In this document: piece by piece, positions 34,106 to 46,801 of the stretch | Numbering within the stretch: the stretch's first letter is position 1 | Layout of the letters: each line of letters opens with the position of its first letter | NCBI GenBank assembly: GCA_036571765.1 | Contig: BROE01000019.1 | Location: forward strand, 9,131,127 to 9,195,126 | Length of the DNA stretch: 64,000 nucleotides | Source of the DNA: Plecoglossus altivelis | Lineage: Eukaryota > Chordata > Actinopteri > Osmeriformes > Plecoglossidae | Direction: 5' to 3' | Translations under genes and position numbers: made by a program | Notes under the pieces: generated by a model | Database searches by the model: none | Told to the model about the DNA's origin: nothing | What the model saw: the letters and a program-made list of their open reading frames with translations, nothing else

Positions 34106-37100
34106 TCGTTGCTTTCTCTTCTCCTTTCTATGTTCTAAGTTTGGCCTTCCGTTAAGTTCTCTGATCTCTGTAGGCTTTGCTGAGGAGGTGTTGATGTCAT
34201 CCATTTGGCTACAAATCCAGTAGTGGACTCAGTGCTGAATAAGATCTGAATATCTGTACACTATCAAAGAAAGAATAAATCAGGAATTGTACTACGAATA
34301 TCATAAAACACAAAATGCACTTGAAGAAGTCACAAAAAAAGCAGCAATAAGATTAGTTATATCAAATAGTTGAATTTAAAAAAACACCGAATCTCATAAA
34401 GTTCAACTCAATCATAATAATTCAACTTTTAAAACATGGCCAGAATATTGAATTGCACCATGCCTGACATAAATATAATTCGTATATTTTTTTCAAATAA
34501 ACAGTCCTATCCCTTAAAGTGAACATAGTCAATCATTATACAGAATATAAATGGCTGGTCTTTTTTCACCAACTTTTTTTTTTTTGTATTCGAATACCTG
34601 TTTTTTACCTAACTTTCACAGTGGCCTTCTGAGATGGTTGATCCAGGTTATGAACCTCTGTTAGCAGGCTATGAGGGTTAGCTTGAGAAAGCTGTGATGT
34701 GCTGGGAGCAGAGTATGATACTAAAAGAGCGTCCTGATCGTAGGAGCATGTCTGCTACACACACGCCAGCGTCCTCTTTGACCTGAAGACTCCTTTCAGG
34801 CAGGGACGAGCTACACACCGAAGGATGATGTTTCTATTGCCGTTGATCTGTGCTTTATGCTTCTCGATGAGTCATTGTCAAGTTAAGAATTCTCAAATCT
34901 ACGTCTTATGTTTATCGTAGCTGCAGAACAGTTGTGTGGAAAATGAAAAATCTAAAATGCACACTTTTTATTTTCTTTTTGGAGAGTGTTTTTAGTTTAA
35001 AAAAATTTAAAAAAGTATATTTCCACAAGCCAACGAAAACATCTTAACACACTATACAACAAGCCTGTGATGACAAGGCAAAGCATGACAAAAACCCTCA
35101 AATAAAACACGTGGAACACTTTCATCTCCTGCATCGCATCACTTCCTGCAGGAAACGGGAAACAGAACGTCCGTACCTGCTGTTAGGTTCAAAGTTCCGA
35201 GCAACCATCCCCCATTTCGGTTCCAGAGACCTCGCTGGATGCTTGTCCTTCTCCCTCCATGATGATGAAACTGAAGCACCTGGTAGTGTGGCCATGCAGA
35301 TTCATGCTTGGTCGATGGGGAGTCGAAGGTAGTTTACAGCTTAGGAAGGTCACTGGCGTGAGGTTGGTGTCAGGGAAGACGGCTCCAAAATATGCTCAAA
35401 GAAGAAAGGTCACCGTCTGATCTTATTGATAGAGAGCTGGGGGGGGGAAGGAGAGGAGGGAGGGGGTTGTGGCTGCGTCTTAGAACGTCTTTGATGTGGC
35501 GTGAAAGTTCTAGAAATTTCTCAGCCCGTCTGGGAAGTCACGGCAGGTCACTGCTGGACTCCTGCCGATGGGCAGAAACAAGAAGAGAGCGTTAGCATAA
35601 CTCCTGCAGACGGTCAACCTGACCTGACAGCCAAAATGCCACGACTCATGCAATGACATCGTTTTCTCAACCGGGGCCTGACTGGTTACTGTCCCCATCA
35701 GTCAAACGGAGATGGATTTCAGCTAGTTTGCTTACTTTCTACAGTAAGTGAATCACAAGCCTCGGGTTTCTCTTAAAAGAGGTTCTCTTTTGTTCCTTCG
35801 ATCGTACTTTCGGAACCTTTTAGTGTTCTCCACAGTAAGACTGTAAGTAGGCCGAATCACAGAGCTTCAATCACCTGAATTGAGGCCAGATTGAAAAGCA
35901 AGCAATTCAAATTGGAATCAAACCAAACAAGTGACAAGAACAGGGTAACATAAAGAAGAGGAGACAGGAGACATGCACATCGCAGTGTGTAGTTTATCGA
36001 CTTGTGTGTGTGTGTGTGTGTGTGTACATGCATGTATGTACCTGAGTACTGAACTCCATTGTATGTCTATTGTCATTCATTTCTCCCTCTGCTTTCCCTA
36101 ACCAATGACGAGTCTACAATGAACGAGCGTGTGCTCCTGACAATGACAGCTGCTGTTTTAGAGCAGGTGATCATTCTGAGGGCCAGGCCATAACAGGCTA
36201 TAATCCATTCCTCAGCTGTGCCAACCCTTTGCCCTGTTTGTCTACCCAGGCAAACCCCCCCCTATCACAATTACTGTTCTGACCCGACAGACACTCTGGG
36301 TCTAATCTCGACTGTCGGAGAGAGATTGGTTCCTCTCTATGTGGAAAGATTTGCCAATCTAATATTCATAGCTCACAGGAGTGCTGCGGTGAAGGTCAGA
36401 GGGAAGGAGAGAGAGCAGTGGGTATCAGGGGACGAGACTGAGGCACCGAGAGAGAAGAGAGAGAGAGCTTAGGAATTAGACTTTTTTCTCCTCTCTCTGC
36501 ATCTCCTTCCATTGCATAAGGGCTCCTTGCTAAGAGTCTCTCTTAGAGAAAGCGTTAGAGCTAAGTCATCGCAGGCATGGAGAATTGAGTCGTCACAGGC
36601 GTGGTGGGCAAAGGTCTTGTTTCATTTTTGTTTCGTGTTATGAATTTCAACATCCAATTTTTGGAGCGGGACAAATAGAACGGACCCGAAAACAGTAACA
36701 AAAGCTAGTTTCTTTTTTACACAAATCACATTGGTCCTATAACATGTATTCAGCAACCAGCATACCTCCAGTTGTAGAAGGGACTTCCTTTCATTTTGAG
36801 TACTTAAGAATAAAGAAAAGACAGATTCAATGGTCATTTCACACCCACCAACACACACGCAGATACAAACACACACAAATACACCCACCTTTTGAAATCA
36901 TATTTTAAAATAAAGCAAATTGATGTTAGTAATTCATTTGACTGAAATGACCCCTATTCCGAAATGGAACACAAACGCTGACATGAGGTACATTAGAAAC
37001 ATAAATCCTTAATTCAAAACAGCAATCTGAAAAGAAAAAAAGAGAAAAATAACACGTCCAAAAAAAAAGGCCTTGTGGAAGAAAAGTGAATGAATAAGTT

Positions 37101-37907
37101 AGTCCAGATTGCTGTCCTGTTATAACCTCCGATGTTGAAGATCATTTAGCTAATCAAGTAATATCCATAACGAATGAAAACAGACTTTCTTAGAAAACCC
37201 ACTCTGTCATCAATATTGCATGTTTTGCGTGCACACTGTGAGAATCAAAGTGGCATCTAGTCGGCTGGGAGTTCATTCGATTATTTAATACTACCAAGCA
37301 AAACAAGATCCCACACTGCGAATGACTCCAAGGCAAAAGAAACTTAGATAGTTGCAATGCTCTAGGTGTCTTCGATAACTACACAGTGATTTCCGGCCAT
37401 AACACACACAGTGATTAGGTTACCATCACAGTCTGATGTTTATTCATGTTATATAATTCCCATTATTTTACCCGGTTAAATGTTTCCGTGAGTAAATGGA
37501 AGATCAGCATACTGAATAGGTGGCAGACATTGTAAAGTGTGTTATACTATCACATTGCCAATTTATATCATAGGGGGAGATGATGATCAAACAACATTTA
37601 CCACAAACTGCCACCTTCCTCAAGATCCAGCATTTGTATTGCTTAGTAAACGAATGATCAAGCCACTCTCCCATCTAAACCAACTGAGGAAAGTGTCGTC
37701 CTGTTGTGCATCTTTAAAGAAGGTATAGCTTCCTTAGTCTCTTGGAAACACTGACGAAACATAACATGCAACACCAAACCCCCACCTCAGCATTTGTCAA
37801 AGTCAATCCAGCTGCATCGCAGGTACAAAACCCAAACAAATTCCGGCTAAGAGTTTGGAGATGAAACAAATAAACAAACCCGGTCTGCCTGAGCGCTGTT
37901 AGCCTAC

Positions 37908-40343
37908 CTGTAGTGTGGATGCCCTGGAGTCGCTGGTCTCTGTGGGGCCTATGCTTCTGGGTATACTGGAGACAAAGTATCCAGCTCCCTTGGGTACGAT
38001 GGGCTGCCTCACCACCACCTTGCCTTTGCGGGTCTCAGCCAGGAACAGGCTGTACCAGTAGGCGTCGCTGGAGATCAGGGTGGAGTCGGCTATGGTGGAG
38101 CTTCTCTGGCTGACGTAGCTGTTCCTGCTGATCACGCTGTTCCTGTTGGGCGGAGGCATCTGCATGGGCTTGGGTTTGGGCTTTTGGCACTTGAGCACGA
38201 TGATCACCAGGATGGTGATGAGCAGCAGGAAGGAGACGGAGCCCAGGCCGATGACCAGGTAAAGGTTAAGGTCGGAAAACATGTCGTACTCGAAGGGCTC
38301 TTCTGTCGTCTCAGAGAACGACGTCACCATGTGCTCCACCGTCGTGATCTTGATGGTCACCGTGGCGGAGAGGGACGGCTCCCCGTTGTCCTTGGCGACG
38401 ACGACTAGGCGCTGATGGCGAGGGTCCCGGTAGCTGAACATCCGGGTGGTTCGGATCTCGCCGTTGTACTGGTCCAGGCTGAAGAGCGTTGGGTCGCTGA
38501 TCTGCAGGAGCTGGTAGGTGACGCGAGCGTTCTGCTCCGAGTCCGAGTCGATGGCGATGACCTTGGCGACCAGATGACCTTTGTCGGTGGACCTCGGGAT
38601 CACCTCCTCGATGACGGAACCCTGGGCGCGCCACGGCGCCACGATGACTGGCGTGTTGTCGTTTTGGTCCAGGATGACGATGTGGACCGTGACATTGCTG
38701 CTAAGAGCAGGAAGGCCTGAGTCCCGAGCCTCGATGTGAAACAGGAACTCCCTCTCTCTCTCGAAATCGAAGGTCTTCAGCGCGTACAGGTTGCCGTTCT
38801 CTGGGTTGATGGAGAACAGCATTGATATGGAGGTGTTTAGGATCTCTTTCTCCATGATGAAGTAGACCAGATACTGGTTCTCGTGGAGGTCGGGGTCAAA
38901 GGCGGTGAGGGTGGTCAACAACGCGCCGGGAACGTTGTTCTCCATGACGTGGATGGTGTACAGGGACTGCGGGAACACCGGTACGTTGTCGTTGACGTCA
39001 AGGATCTCCAAGGTGATGGTTTCGTTGTCAGAAAGAGGAGGTGAGCCCTTGTCTGTGACTTTAAAAGTGATGTCATATCGAGCGATCATTTCTCTGTCAA
39101 GGGGCTTTGAAACGAGCAGCGCAAAGAAATCATCGGAGGATTTGTTGAGAACAAAGGGAAGATGAGCTTGTTGGTTAAAAGTAAGTTCAACTTCTCCGTT
39201 TCTCCCGGAGTCTCTGTCGCGCGTGCTGATAACAGCTATTATCGTTCCTACGGCAACATCTTCTTTGACTGTACTTTTGAAAGATTTGACGGTTATCTCG
39301 GGGTGGTTGTCGTTCATGTCGGTAACAGATACCATAACTCTACATTCTCCTGATAACGCATTTGGGCCTTTGTCTTTGGCCTGTATGTGCATTTCAAAAC
39401 TTTGACTTTCCTCAAAATCAATCACGCCCTTCACCTTGATCTCCCCAGTGTCGGGATTGAGAGAGAACATTTCTTGCGTTTTCTCCGATGTGTACAATGT
39501 GTAGGAATACGTTATCTCTGCGTTTGTACCTTCGTCAAAGTCTGTTGCGTTCAAATTAATAACTACTGTTCCGATAGGGGAGTTCTCTTTTATATTAACT
39601 GCGTATACCTCTTGATTAAAGAAGGGGGCGTTGTCATTGATATCCAGAACCCTAATAATTATGCTAGCTGTGCCTGAACGCGCAGGGACTCCTCCATCTA
39701 CAGCGGTTAATATCAGATTGTGAATTCCCTGTTCTTCCCGGTCTAAATGGCTATTCAGAACTAAATCTACGTATTTAGAGCCATCGCTTCCTGTCTGTAT
39801 ATCGATTGTAAAAGATTTGCTTTCGCTCAGATAATACGTTTTGATAGAATTTGCACCAACATCTGCATCCACTGCATTTGTCAACGAAAACCTCTCACCC
39901 GGAGCGGTGGATTCTGATATGTCCAAGTGCATGGTCTCCCTTCGAAAAATCGGCGCGTTGTCATTTATGTCCATAATTTCCAGTTCAACATTAAAAATGC
40001 GAATTGGATTCTCAAATATGACATCCATTTTCAAGAAGCAAGATGTTGTCTTGCTCGTACATATGTTTTCTCTGTCTATCCTCTCTATAATGTACAGATC
40101 GCCGGTTTCTTTGTTGATATCAAGGTATTTTTTACTATGGATGATATCAAGCTTTGCCTTTCGTCTTACCAGACTGCGAACATCAAGTCCCAAATCTGTT
40201 GCCAAGTTCGCCACAACGGAACCCTCTTGCATCTCCTCGGGAATGGAGTACCGAGTGACGGTCAAAACAGCCCCCCACATCCCACAGAACACAAAGAAAG
40301 CCGCGACCCACCCTGACCGTTTGAACGACATCATTCGCGCCAT
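37908..40343 (-). CDS. Divergent (C-type-like) protocadherin variable exon
   Basis: This is 812 codons from MARMMSFKRSG to RASTLQ, ending at CAG|GTAGGC (donor at 37907, phase 0). It has a signal peptide (AAFFVFCGMWGAVLTV), six cadherin repeats with DINDNAP/DMNDN linkers, a membrane helix (LYLVIGLGSVSFLLLITILV) and a proline/lysine-rich juxtamembrane stretch (KPKPKPMQMPPP). The long distinctive tail contains YWYSLFLAETRKGKVVVRQP. EC1 has CTSKTTSC, a C-x6-C spacing where the array has C-x5-C. It lies downstream of the alpha constant exons and 9 kb upstream of the gamma array, so by position it would splice to the gamma constant exons. I see no CSE like those of the array within about 400 bp upstream, as is known for some mammalian C-type exons. 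Exact orthology (alphaC2-like, gammaC-like or a fish-specific class) is not resolved. Confidence 0.9.
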
Positions 40344-41117
40344 GATAGAAAAAAAAATGATAGTGCAAAATAAATTGGTATCGTTTCTATTTACTTCAAA
40401 TGGTTGTCTTCACATCTGTATACTGATGTCAATACGCTGTTCGATCGCAGCCATTCTTTTCCGCCTTCCGCCTTGTCGAGCCTCCACGCGGCACAGCTGA
40501 GGTAGCGTAGTCTAGGCGTTGTGTCCTAAATTATGATGACGTCTGCTGTATTCGTCACTTGCCATGGAATACACTTGCTGTACCATTCAAAATAGTTTAA
40601 CATCGCCATCTGGGCGTTTGCACTGGCCGGTGATGTTTTCACTCAGTGAAAGACACCCACATTGCGAAAATAAATCAATCCCTAAAAAATACGTTATTCC
40701 ATAGACTATAGTTCTGTCTCTTGTCAAAATTATTTTACCAAGTTCTGTTTATGTTCAGTGTGTGTTAAAAGAGCGTCGGTAAAGCCAACACGGAATGAAA
40801 ACAGCAGCATCAGCACCACGGGGTGTGGACAGCTTCTCACAGAGCCTCTTGCTAGGTCATGTTGCAATCAACAGCAAACCAGAAACTTGATACAGTAACT
40901 GTCTGAAAACTACCTAGGCTTAATGAAGGTATTGAGAAGGTATTGGTTATCCTACCCACGAATCTTGTTTTGGAAAACAATACAAATTAAGTAATCTCAA
41001 TAAGTCACAAGAATACAGGAAAATGGTGGAACAAAATGCCTATAAGGGTTGTGATGAGTAAAACATAATGTAAACAATTACAATATGTGGGTTTTTTTCT
41101 CTCTGAAAAAACAGCAG
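40344..41117. other. Interval between alpha 3' end and C-type-like exon
   Basis: About 0.8 kb of unique, fairly AT-rich sequence that must contain the promoter of the exon starting at 40343. A partial CTCF-like block (cgccatctgggcg, 40602-40614) is present but weak. No gene seen. Confidence 0.5.
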
Positions 41118-41123
41118 TTTATT
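41118..41123 (-). terminator. Candidate polyadenylation signal for the alpha transcript
   Basis: The plus strand reads tttatt, giving AATAAA on the minus strand 327 bp past the alpha stop codon. No transcript evidence; other weaker signals are possible. Confidence 0.45.
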
Positions 41124-41449
41124 TAGTCACATGTTACCATGACTTTGTCCACACAATGTCTCTAAAACAAAAAATAAATGTTTCCAAGTTTAAAAAGTTA
41201 TGAGTTTTGGTTAGTTAGTAGTTACGTTGATGAAAAACGTCCAACACAACATCAGGTGATAAAATAAGAAATAATGATAGATTCATACTCAGCTTTAATA
41301 GGACAACCGTTTAGGACCGGGAACACAGAATGAATAAACATGACACAAACATAACAGGAAGGTTTGAATGAAGACATGAATAAATCACACTGACAGTCGA
41401 AGGAATTCTCAAACGATTCATTGTTCAGTATCTCAAAGTTCAGTGTCCC

Positions 41450-41730
41450 TCATTTGAAGAAGTCGTTGTTAATAAGAGCGTCCTCTCTCTCCAGACCCTG
41501 CTCGTAGTGAGACACCAGCCTCCTCTTCTTCCCAAAGGTGGAGAAGGAGTTGTAGACGTCCAGCTCCCCTCTCAGGGCTGGCTTTAGCGTGCAGTACCCA
41601 GAAGGCGTGCCAGGTATGTAAACGTTGTGCTGATAGTCTGGCGGAGGCTGCGCTGAGGGAGGCTGCGTGTACCTTGGGGTCCAGGAACGAACTGGGACCC
41701 TCCCGGCTCCTTGCTGGGACATCTTGTAGT
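41450..41730 (-). CDS. pcdha: Protocadherin alpha constant exon 3 (with stop codon)
   Basis: The acceptor GGTAACAG|AC is followed by 281 coding bases ending at TGA (41450). The reading phase fits exon 2 exactly (G|AC). Landmarks in order match the alpha constant region of other vertebrates: SWTPRYTQ (compare SWTFKYG), YIPGTPSGY (compare IIPGSPAI) and STFGKKRR (compare ITFGKKEE). The lysine-rich C-terminal run of mammalian alpha proteins is replaced by RRLVSHYEQGLEREDALINN, so this tail end is divergent. The constant region is cytoplasmic and shared by all alpha isoforms. Confidence 0.9.
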
Positions 41731-41909
41731 CTGTTACCATAGCAGCACATCATGTCATTAGATGATTTTTTTCTGCAATGATTACAAGACTGTTTGTGGA
41801 TTTAGGAGGCTGTGGCTTTTCAGGGTTTTGTCTATTGGTGTGCGTTTGAATGAGTTGTTTCAGTCATGTGACAAGAAACAGTGGAGGTGGTCCGTGGTGT
41901 GGTACGTAC

Positions 41910-42016
41910 CCCGGGCGTGGCTACCCCAAGTCCAGTACTGAGGGGGTGCAGGACAGAATAAGCCGTCTGGATCCTCTCTGGGCCTCCTTGGAAGAGTTCG
42001 CTCCATGTTCACAGAG
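41910..42016 (-). CDS. pcdha: Protocadherin alpha constant exon 2
   Basis: The acceptor AAAGCTACAG|CT and donor CGGG|GTACGT enclose 107 bp, in phase with both neighbours. It encodes SVNMERTLPRRPREDPDG and on to QYWTWGSHAR, aligning with the mammalian SSVHLEEAG...QQWPTVSS segment. Confidence 0.88.
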
Positions 42017-42106
42017 CTGTAGCTTTGGAGAAGATAATGGAAAGGATGCACATTTACAAGAAGTACACCAAGGGGACCTTGTATTTATGCATGTGTTTGA
42101 GTGTGG

Positions 42107-42115
42107 AAGTGTGCG

Positions 42116-42165
<50 letters not shown>
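42107..42165. repeat. (GT)n microsatellite in alpha intron
   Basis: About 45 bp of pure GT preceded by interrupted GT, 18 bp from constant exon 1 on its donor side. Confidence 0.9.
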
Positions 42166-42182
42166 GGTTGTAGCGGGTTCAC

Positions 42183-42244
42183 CTTTTGTGTGCTGAATTC
42201 CGTAGATTTTTTGTCAATGTCCAGTCCTTGTTTGCTTGCTTGAG
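42183..42244 (-). CDS. pcdha: Protocadherin alpha constant exon 1
   Basis: This small exon is easily missed. The acceptor TCATTTTTCCAG|CT and donor AAAAG|GTGAAC enclose 62 bp, which joins in frame to the variable exon (GAG|CTC) and to exon 2 (AG|C). It encodes LKQANKDWTLTKNLRNSAHK. This aligns without gaps with [20 protein letters not shown] of mammalian alpha constant exon 1, sharing Q, N, DW, LR and H at matching positions. Confidence 0.9.
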
Positions 42245-42847
42245 CTGGAAAAATGAGCAGATCGGCAAAACTATGAGACGATGCAGATGTCGGAGCAAGG
42301 GACAGCTCACAATCACAGCAGGCTAATCATTCACTTATTGCACTGTGAATGTTGTGTTGCCCCCATGTGGTCTGATGTAATGTACTTTTTAGTAAACACC
42401 ACATTAAGAATATATCACTTGAAGTGTATAAGTATGTAAACAGTTAAATAATTCAGCCCACATAACTTAGGCTACATCATTTTGCATTTAGGCGCGCGAA
42501 CAGCATATGGCACGGGTTGCACCTATTTGGGTGAGGTATAAAAAACAACAACAAAGAAACAAATAACGTAGCGCGAGACAATAAATGTAATCGGTCTGTT
42601 ATATTTAAATTTCAACGACTATTTCAAATCGTTATTTTTTTTCTTGAATATTAATGACTCTAGTTTTAGTTATATGTAGGACGACCTGTATGCAAAACAA
42701 TTGTGCTTGAATGGTATTCATTTGGTAACAAACACCAAACTCAAGTTTAACAGTTATTTTCATGTATTATAATGATATTGTAATAAAAAAAATAAAAAAA
42801 TACATATAATATGTGTGAAGGCGGTGGTCGGTTGACGTAACATTTAC
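42245..42847 (-). other. Intron between alpha variable exon and constant exon 1
   Basis: Only 603 bp. This shortness is itself notable because this intron usually separates an array of variable exons from the constant exons. AT-rich, no other feature seen. Confidence 0.85.
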
Positions 42848-45373
42848 CTCGTTTGGACTTGCAGCTCCGTTGTTGACGAGCTGCCTACTGTCGTGTAGGT
42901 TCCATCCCGAGGTCAGGTACTCGCTTGTCTTTGTGTTGTTCTGAGGCGCTTCAGTTATCGGGCTGCAAGGCTTCAGGAACATGAAATCACTCTTGGAGGA
43001 TTCAGGGGTCAAACACATCTTATAGCAGTATGCCTGGGACAGCGGGCCGCTGCTACCGGGCTCCACGCCGCTCGTGTTTCCCTTGGTGCCTGTGGATATC
43101 TGCACGTTAAGGTTGGACTTCTTGTACACGTCCGTGGCGGACTCTTCTGACGGAAACCCGCAGCAAGTGCTAATAGACAAACTGTAACCTCGAATGGAAT
43201 GTCTGTCCCTGTAACCCTTTATCGTTGCCAGGACAATAATAGCCACCAGAAACGTGAACGAGATGGCGCCCAGGGATACTATTAAGTACAAAGTAAGGTT
43301 AGAGCGGTACTGGGGGCTCAACGCGAGGTCGCCGAAATCAGGCTGCGATTCTGGCACGCTGTCAACAACTGACAGGATGATGGAAACTGTGGCCGAGAGC
43401 GGAGGCTGACCGTTGTCCTTGACCAGGATGTCCAGTCTCTGCCTTATGGGGTCTTTATCAACCAAACGGCGAATCGTTCTGATTTCACCCGTGTATAGGG
43501 CAACGCTGAACAAACTAGCGTCTGTAACCTGCAACACCTGATAGAAAAGACGTGAGTTTTGACCTGTGTCTGAGTCCGTTGCCGTGATTTTTGTCACCAG
43601 GTAACCAGCATCCACTGTTCTGGGCACTACTGCTGTCGCCGCCGTGCCGTTTATTTGTACAGGTGATACAATGACAGGAACATTGTCATTTTGGTCCAGA
43701 ATAAACACGTTTACAGTGACGTTGCTGGTCAGCGGAGGAAAGCCGGCGTCTTGCGCTTGGACCAAAATTTGAAAGTTTCTTAGCTGCTCGTGGTCGAATG
43801 AACGCAAGGCGTAAATGTTTCCGTTGTCAGAGTTTATGGATACGTAGGTGGACACGGGCATACCTTGTATGTCACCCTCCAGGATAGAGTAGGAAAGATA
43901 AGAGTTTTGGTCCGAATCTGGATCAACGGCCGTTACGGAGCAAATCGAGGATCCTGGTGCGTTGTTCTCCGTCAAATACACTGTGTAGGATGGCTGCTTG
44001 AACCGGGGCGCGTTGTCATTCATGTCCGATACTTGGACGAGAATTGTTTTCCTTGTAAATAGAGGAGGCGCGCCCATGTCTCTCGCGGTGAGTGTGATGT
44101 TATACTCGGGCACTCTTTCTCTATCAAGAAAGTCGCTCGTGACTAATGTGTAATAGTTCTTAAAAGAGGAATGGAGCTGAAAGGGGACGTGATGCGGAAT
44201 TTCACAGTCAACATTTCCATTTTCACCGGAGTCCTTGTCCATTACACTGATAACGGCTATGACTGTTCCTGGAGGCGCGTCCTCTTGGACAGGTGTGGAG
44301 ACGGACGTTAGAATCACCTCGGGAAGGTTGTCATTCACGTCTAAGATATTAACCAGCACTTTACAGTGAACAGCCACGGCCGATGGACCTTTATCTTTAG
44401 CTTGAACATATATCTCGTGCATCCGAGCCTTCTCATAATCAATTTGTCCTTTCACTTTGATCTCTCCGGTTCGCGAGTCAACGCTGAAAAGCTCGCGCAC
44501 CTTCATGGGAGCATGTCCACTAAATGAGTACGTGATATCAGCGTTTGGACCCTCATCCAAATCTGAGGCATTTAGCTTAATCACAACGGTCCCTTTAGGT
44601 GCATTTTCCACAAGCCTCACTCTGTAAAACGACTGGTCAAACACCGGCGCGTTGTCATTTGCATCCAGAACTGTGATGTTGATCTGAGCAGTTCCAGAGC
44701 GCTCTGGCGAACCTCCGTCCACAGCAGTCAGAACCATTTGGTGCGTCTTCTGCTGCTCTCTGTCCAACGAGTTCTCCAGGACTAATTCCGCAAATTTGCT
44801 GCCATCACTCCGCGTCTGGATGTCCAAAACAAAATGTTCGTTCACACTTAATAAATATGAGCGCAGAGAATTGCTGCCGACATCCAGGTCCTGCGCGCTC
44901 TCCAAAGGAAAGCGGGATCCGGTAACCGCAGACTCGGATATGTCCAAATTAAACTCGCCCCACGGAAAACTGGGAGAATTGTCATTCACGTCTAAAATCT
45001 CTACCTCCACTCTGTAGAGTTCTAAGGGGTTTTCTATGACCACTTGCAGATGAAAGGAGCACGAAATACTTTGCTCACAGAGTTCCTCGCGATCTATTCT
45101 TTCATTAACAAACAAAACTCCGTTTTCTAAATTCACCTCCAGATACTGTTTTTTTGCACCTGACACAATTCGAAACCTGCGAGAGGAAAGTCTCTCTACA
45201 TCTAAGCCCAGATCTTCCGCAATATTTCCAACAAAAGCCCCGTGCTCCAGCTCCTCGGGGATTGAGTAACGAATTTGTCCCCAAACTAAATCCAGGACGC
45301 ACGCAAGTGCGAGACAGGTCACCTGCCATTTTCGCGACAGTCGTCTCTTCACACCTCGTACGTCCATTTGCAC
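42848..45373 (-). CDS. pcdha: Protocadherin alpha variable exon (only one seen)
   Basis: This is 842 codons from MQMDVRGVKRR (an in-frame ATG two codons later is equally possible) to AASPNE, with donor GAG|GTAAAT at 42847. The signal peptide ends near DLVWGQIRYS. EC1 carries CEQSISC (C-x5-C). Six cadherin repeats with LDREQ and DxNDNAP linkers follow, then a membrane helix (LYLIVSLGAISFTFLVAIIVL) and a tail with YKKSNLNVQ and YCYKMCLTPESSKSDFMFLK. Joined to the three constant exons it gives a protein of 991 residues. It is a homophilic adhesion receptor of neurons. No further alpha variable exon is found upstream before fgf18. Confidence 0.92.
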
Positions 45374-46782
45374 AAAGCCAAGTCTGAACTACTACAATAA
45401 ATGCGGGAACAGAGCCATAAAATAACCCGTTTTTTAAAAACCCGTCAAGAAGTCTTTACATTTAAAGTAAATGTAACAAAAGCATTAAACTGATATTAAC
45501 CTGACGGACTGACTGCATCCACAACTTCAACCTGACGCAGTGGTCACTCTCGTGCCATCCGAGTGAATGTCTGAGAACACTGTGATTTAAGCCGAAAGGA
45601 GAAAGGGAGGGCTCGTGTTTGCAGGCGGCTCTCGCTGATTAGCTTTGTTGTGCTCTGTCTGTGCGCCCACGCGCGCGCGTGTGCGTGCACGTTTATTGGC
45701 TCAATCCCAGCACCCAAAAACAAAAAAAATCGACAGCTGCTCTTAAACCCGTTTCAATTGCAACACTGTAATCTTTAGCACTAATCAAACTCATCTCAGG
45801 CGCTCACCGTTCACAAATATGAAACTGAAACCACACTTTAAAAACTATACTCTAACAAAGAAAATGATAATAAGATATTACTCTTTTTTTACAGGATCAG
45901 GTTTCTTTCAGTACAGCTTTCACCTGTTTCAGTAAACCCAGCTTTCTTTTAAAACATGTATGTTAAAAAGAGGATTCGTTAAACACATTTGAAGACGAAT
46001 TCGTGATAGGAAGATGAGAGAAGGCCGAGATTTATAGACATCCCGTCTCCTCACCGGAGAGAGGTCATTCTCCCTTCCCTCCATCACACGATACTGCTCT
46101 AAAAATCAGTCCAATCCCCTTGTTTTAAATAAGATCAAAACACAATCTGTCTACAGGAATGAAACCGCGGCAGATGGCGAGGTTCTCCGTTGGCTCGTGC
46201 TCTTTTTAATTAATGGAGTGGGGATTAGAGGGCATTTATCCAGGATCATTATAGCGAACAGAAGAGTTAAGATATTTTGTGAGAAATAATCCCGCGGCTA
46301 TCTGTGGGATGCACGTGCGGTTATCTCTGGTGTAGCTACATTGACCTGCTTATAAACTGCCTTAAGTGCATTCTCAACGTTATTTTACCCGAAGCGGAAA
46401 CATAACTAAGTGCTAAGTGGCCGGCCGTTTCAGGACAAACGCATTAACGGATAAAAAAAACAAAGAGATTACAACACAAATACACACACATTTACTATAG
46501 GCCCCTATAATAGTCCCACATAATCCATTCGGACTTGGTTTTATTTACAGACCAAAGAAAAGCTGTGAAACGGCAGATGTGCATACGGCACAGTAGATTA
46601 TATAGGGCAGTTATCAGATTTAACCTGGTCCCAGATTCACGTTCATAGCCTCCACGTACCACATTGGCTTGTGCAGTAACAGAGGCAATTTCAGGTGTCC
46701 TATCAAGTCAGCTAACCGTTGGGAAATATGGAAGTTACACACCCCCTAAGCTCATGAAAAAAGCGTTTATCTTTGTTTCACA

Positions 46783-46801
46783 GTGCCAGCAGAGGGAGGC
46801 A
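46783..46801 (+). promoter_or_regulatory. CTCF-like motif
   Basis: The plus strand reads gtgccagcagagggaggca, matching the core CCAGCAGAGGG. Orientation is opposite to Pcdh transcription. Motif evidence only. Confidence 0.5.

Larger units (their letters stand above)
29231..37907. other. Long non-coding interval between the gamma array and the C-type-like exon
   Basis: No protein gene is recognisable in about 8.7 kb. The interval is dominated by GA, CA, GT, CT and poly-C tracts listed separately, a SINE-like fragment and one CTCF-like motif. In mammals the beta genes lie between alpha and gamma; no beta-like exon is present here. AT-rich unique sequence at about 34.2-37.8 kb shows no open frame of note. 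Confidence 0.7.

Noticed and set aside
29231..37907. Possible beta-type protocadherin genes or a constant exon for the C-type-like exon
   Set aside because: I looked for cadherin linker motifs and constant-exon motifs (NTDW/NPDW-like) on the minus strand and found none.
40602..40614. A CTCF or CSE element upstream of the C-type-like exon
   Set aside because: cgccatctgggcg matches the core at too few positions; kept only as a weak remark.
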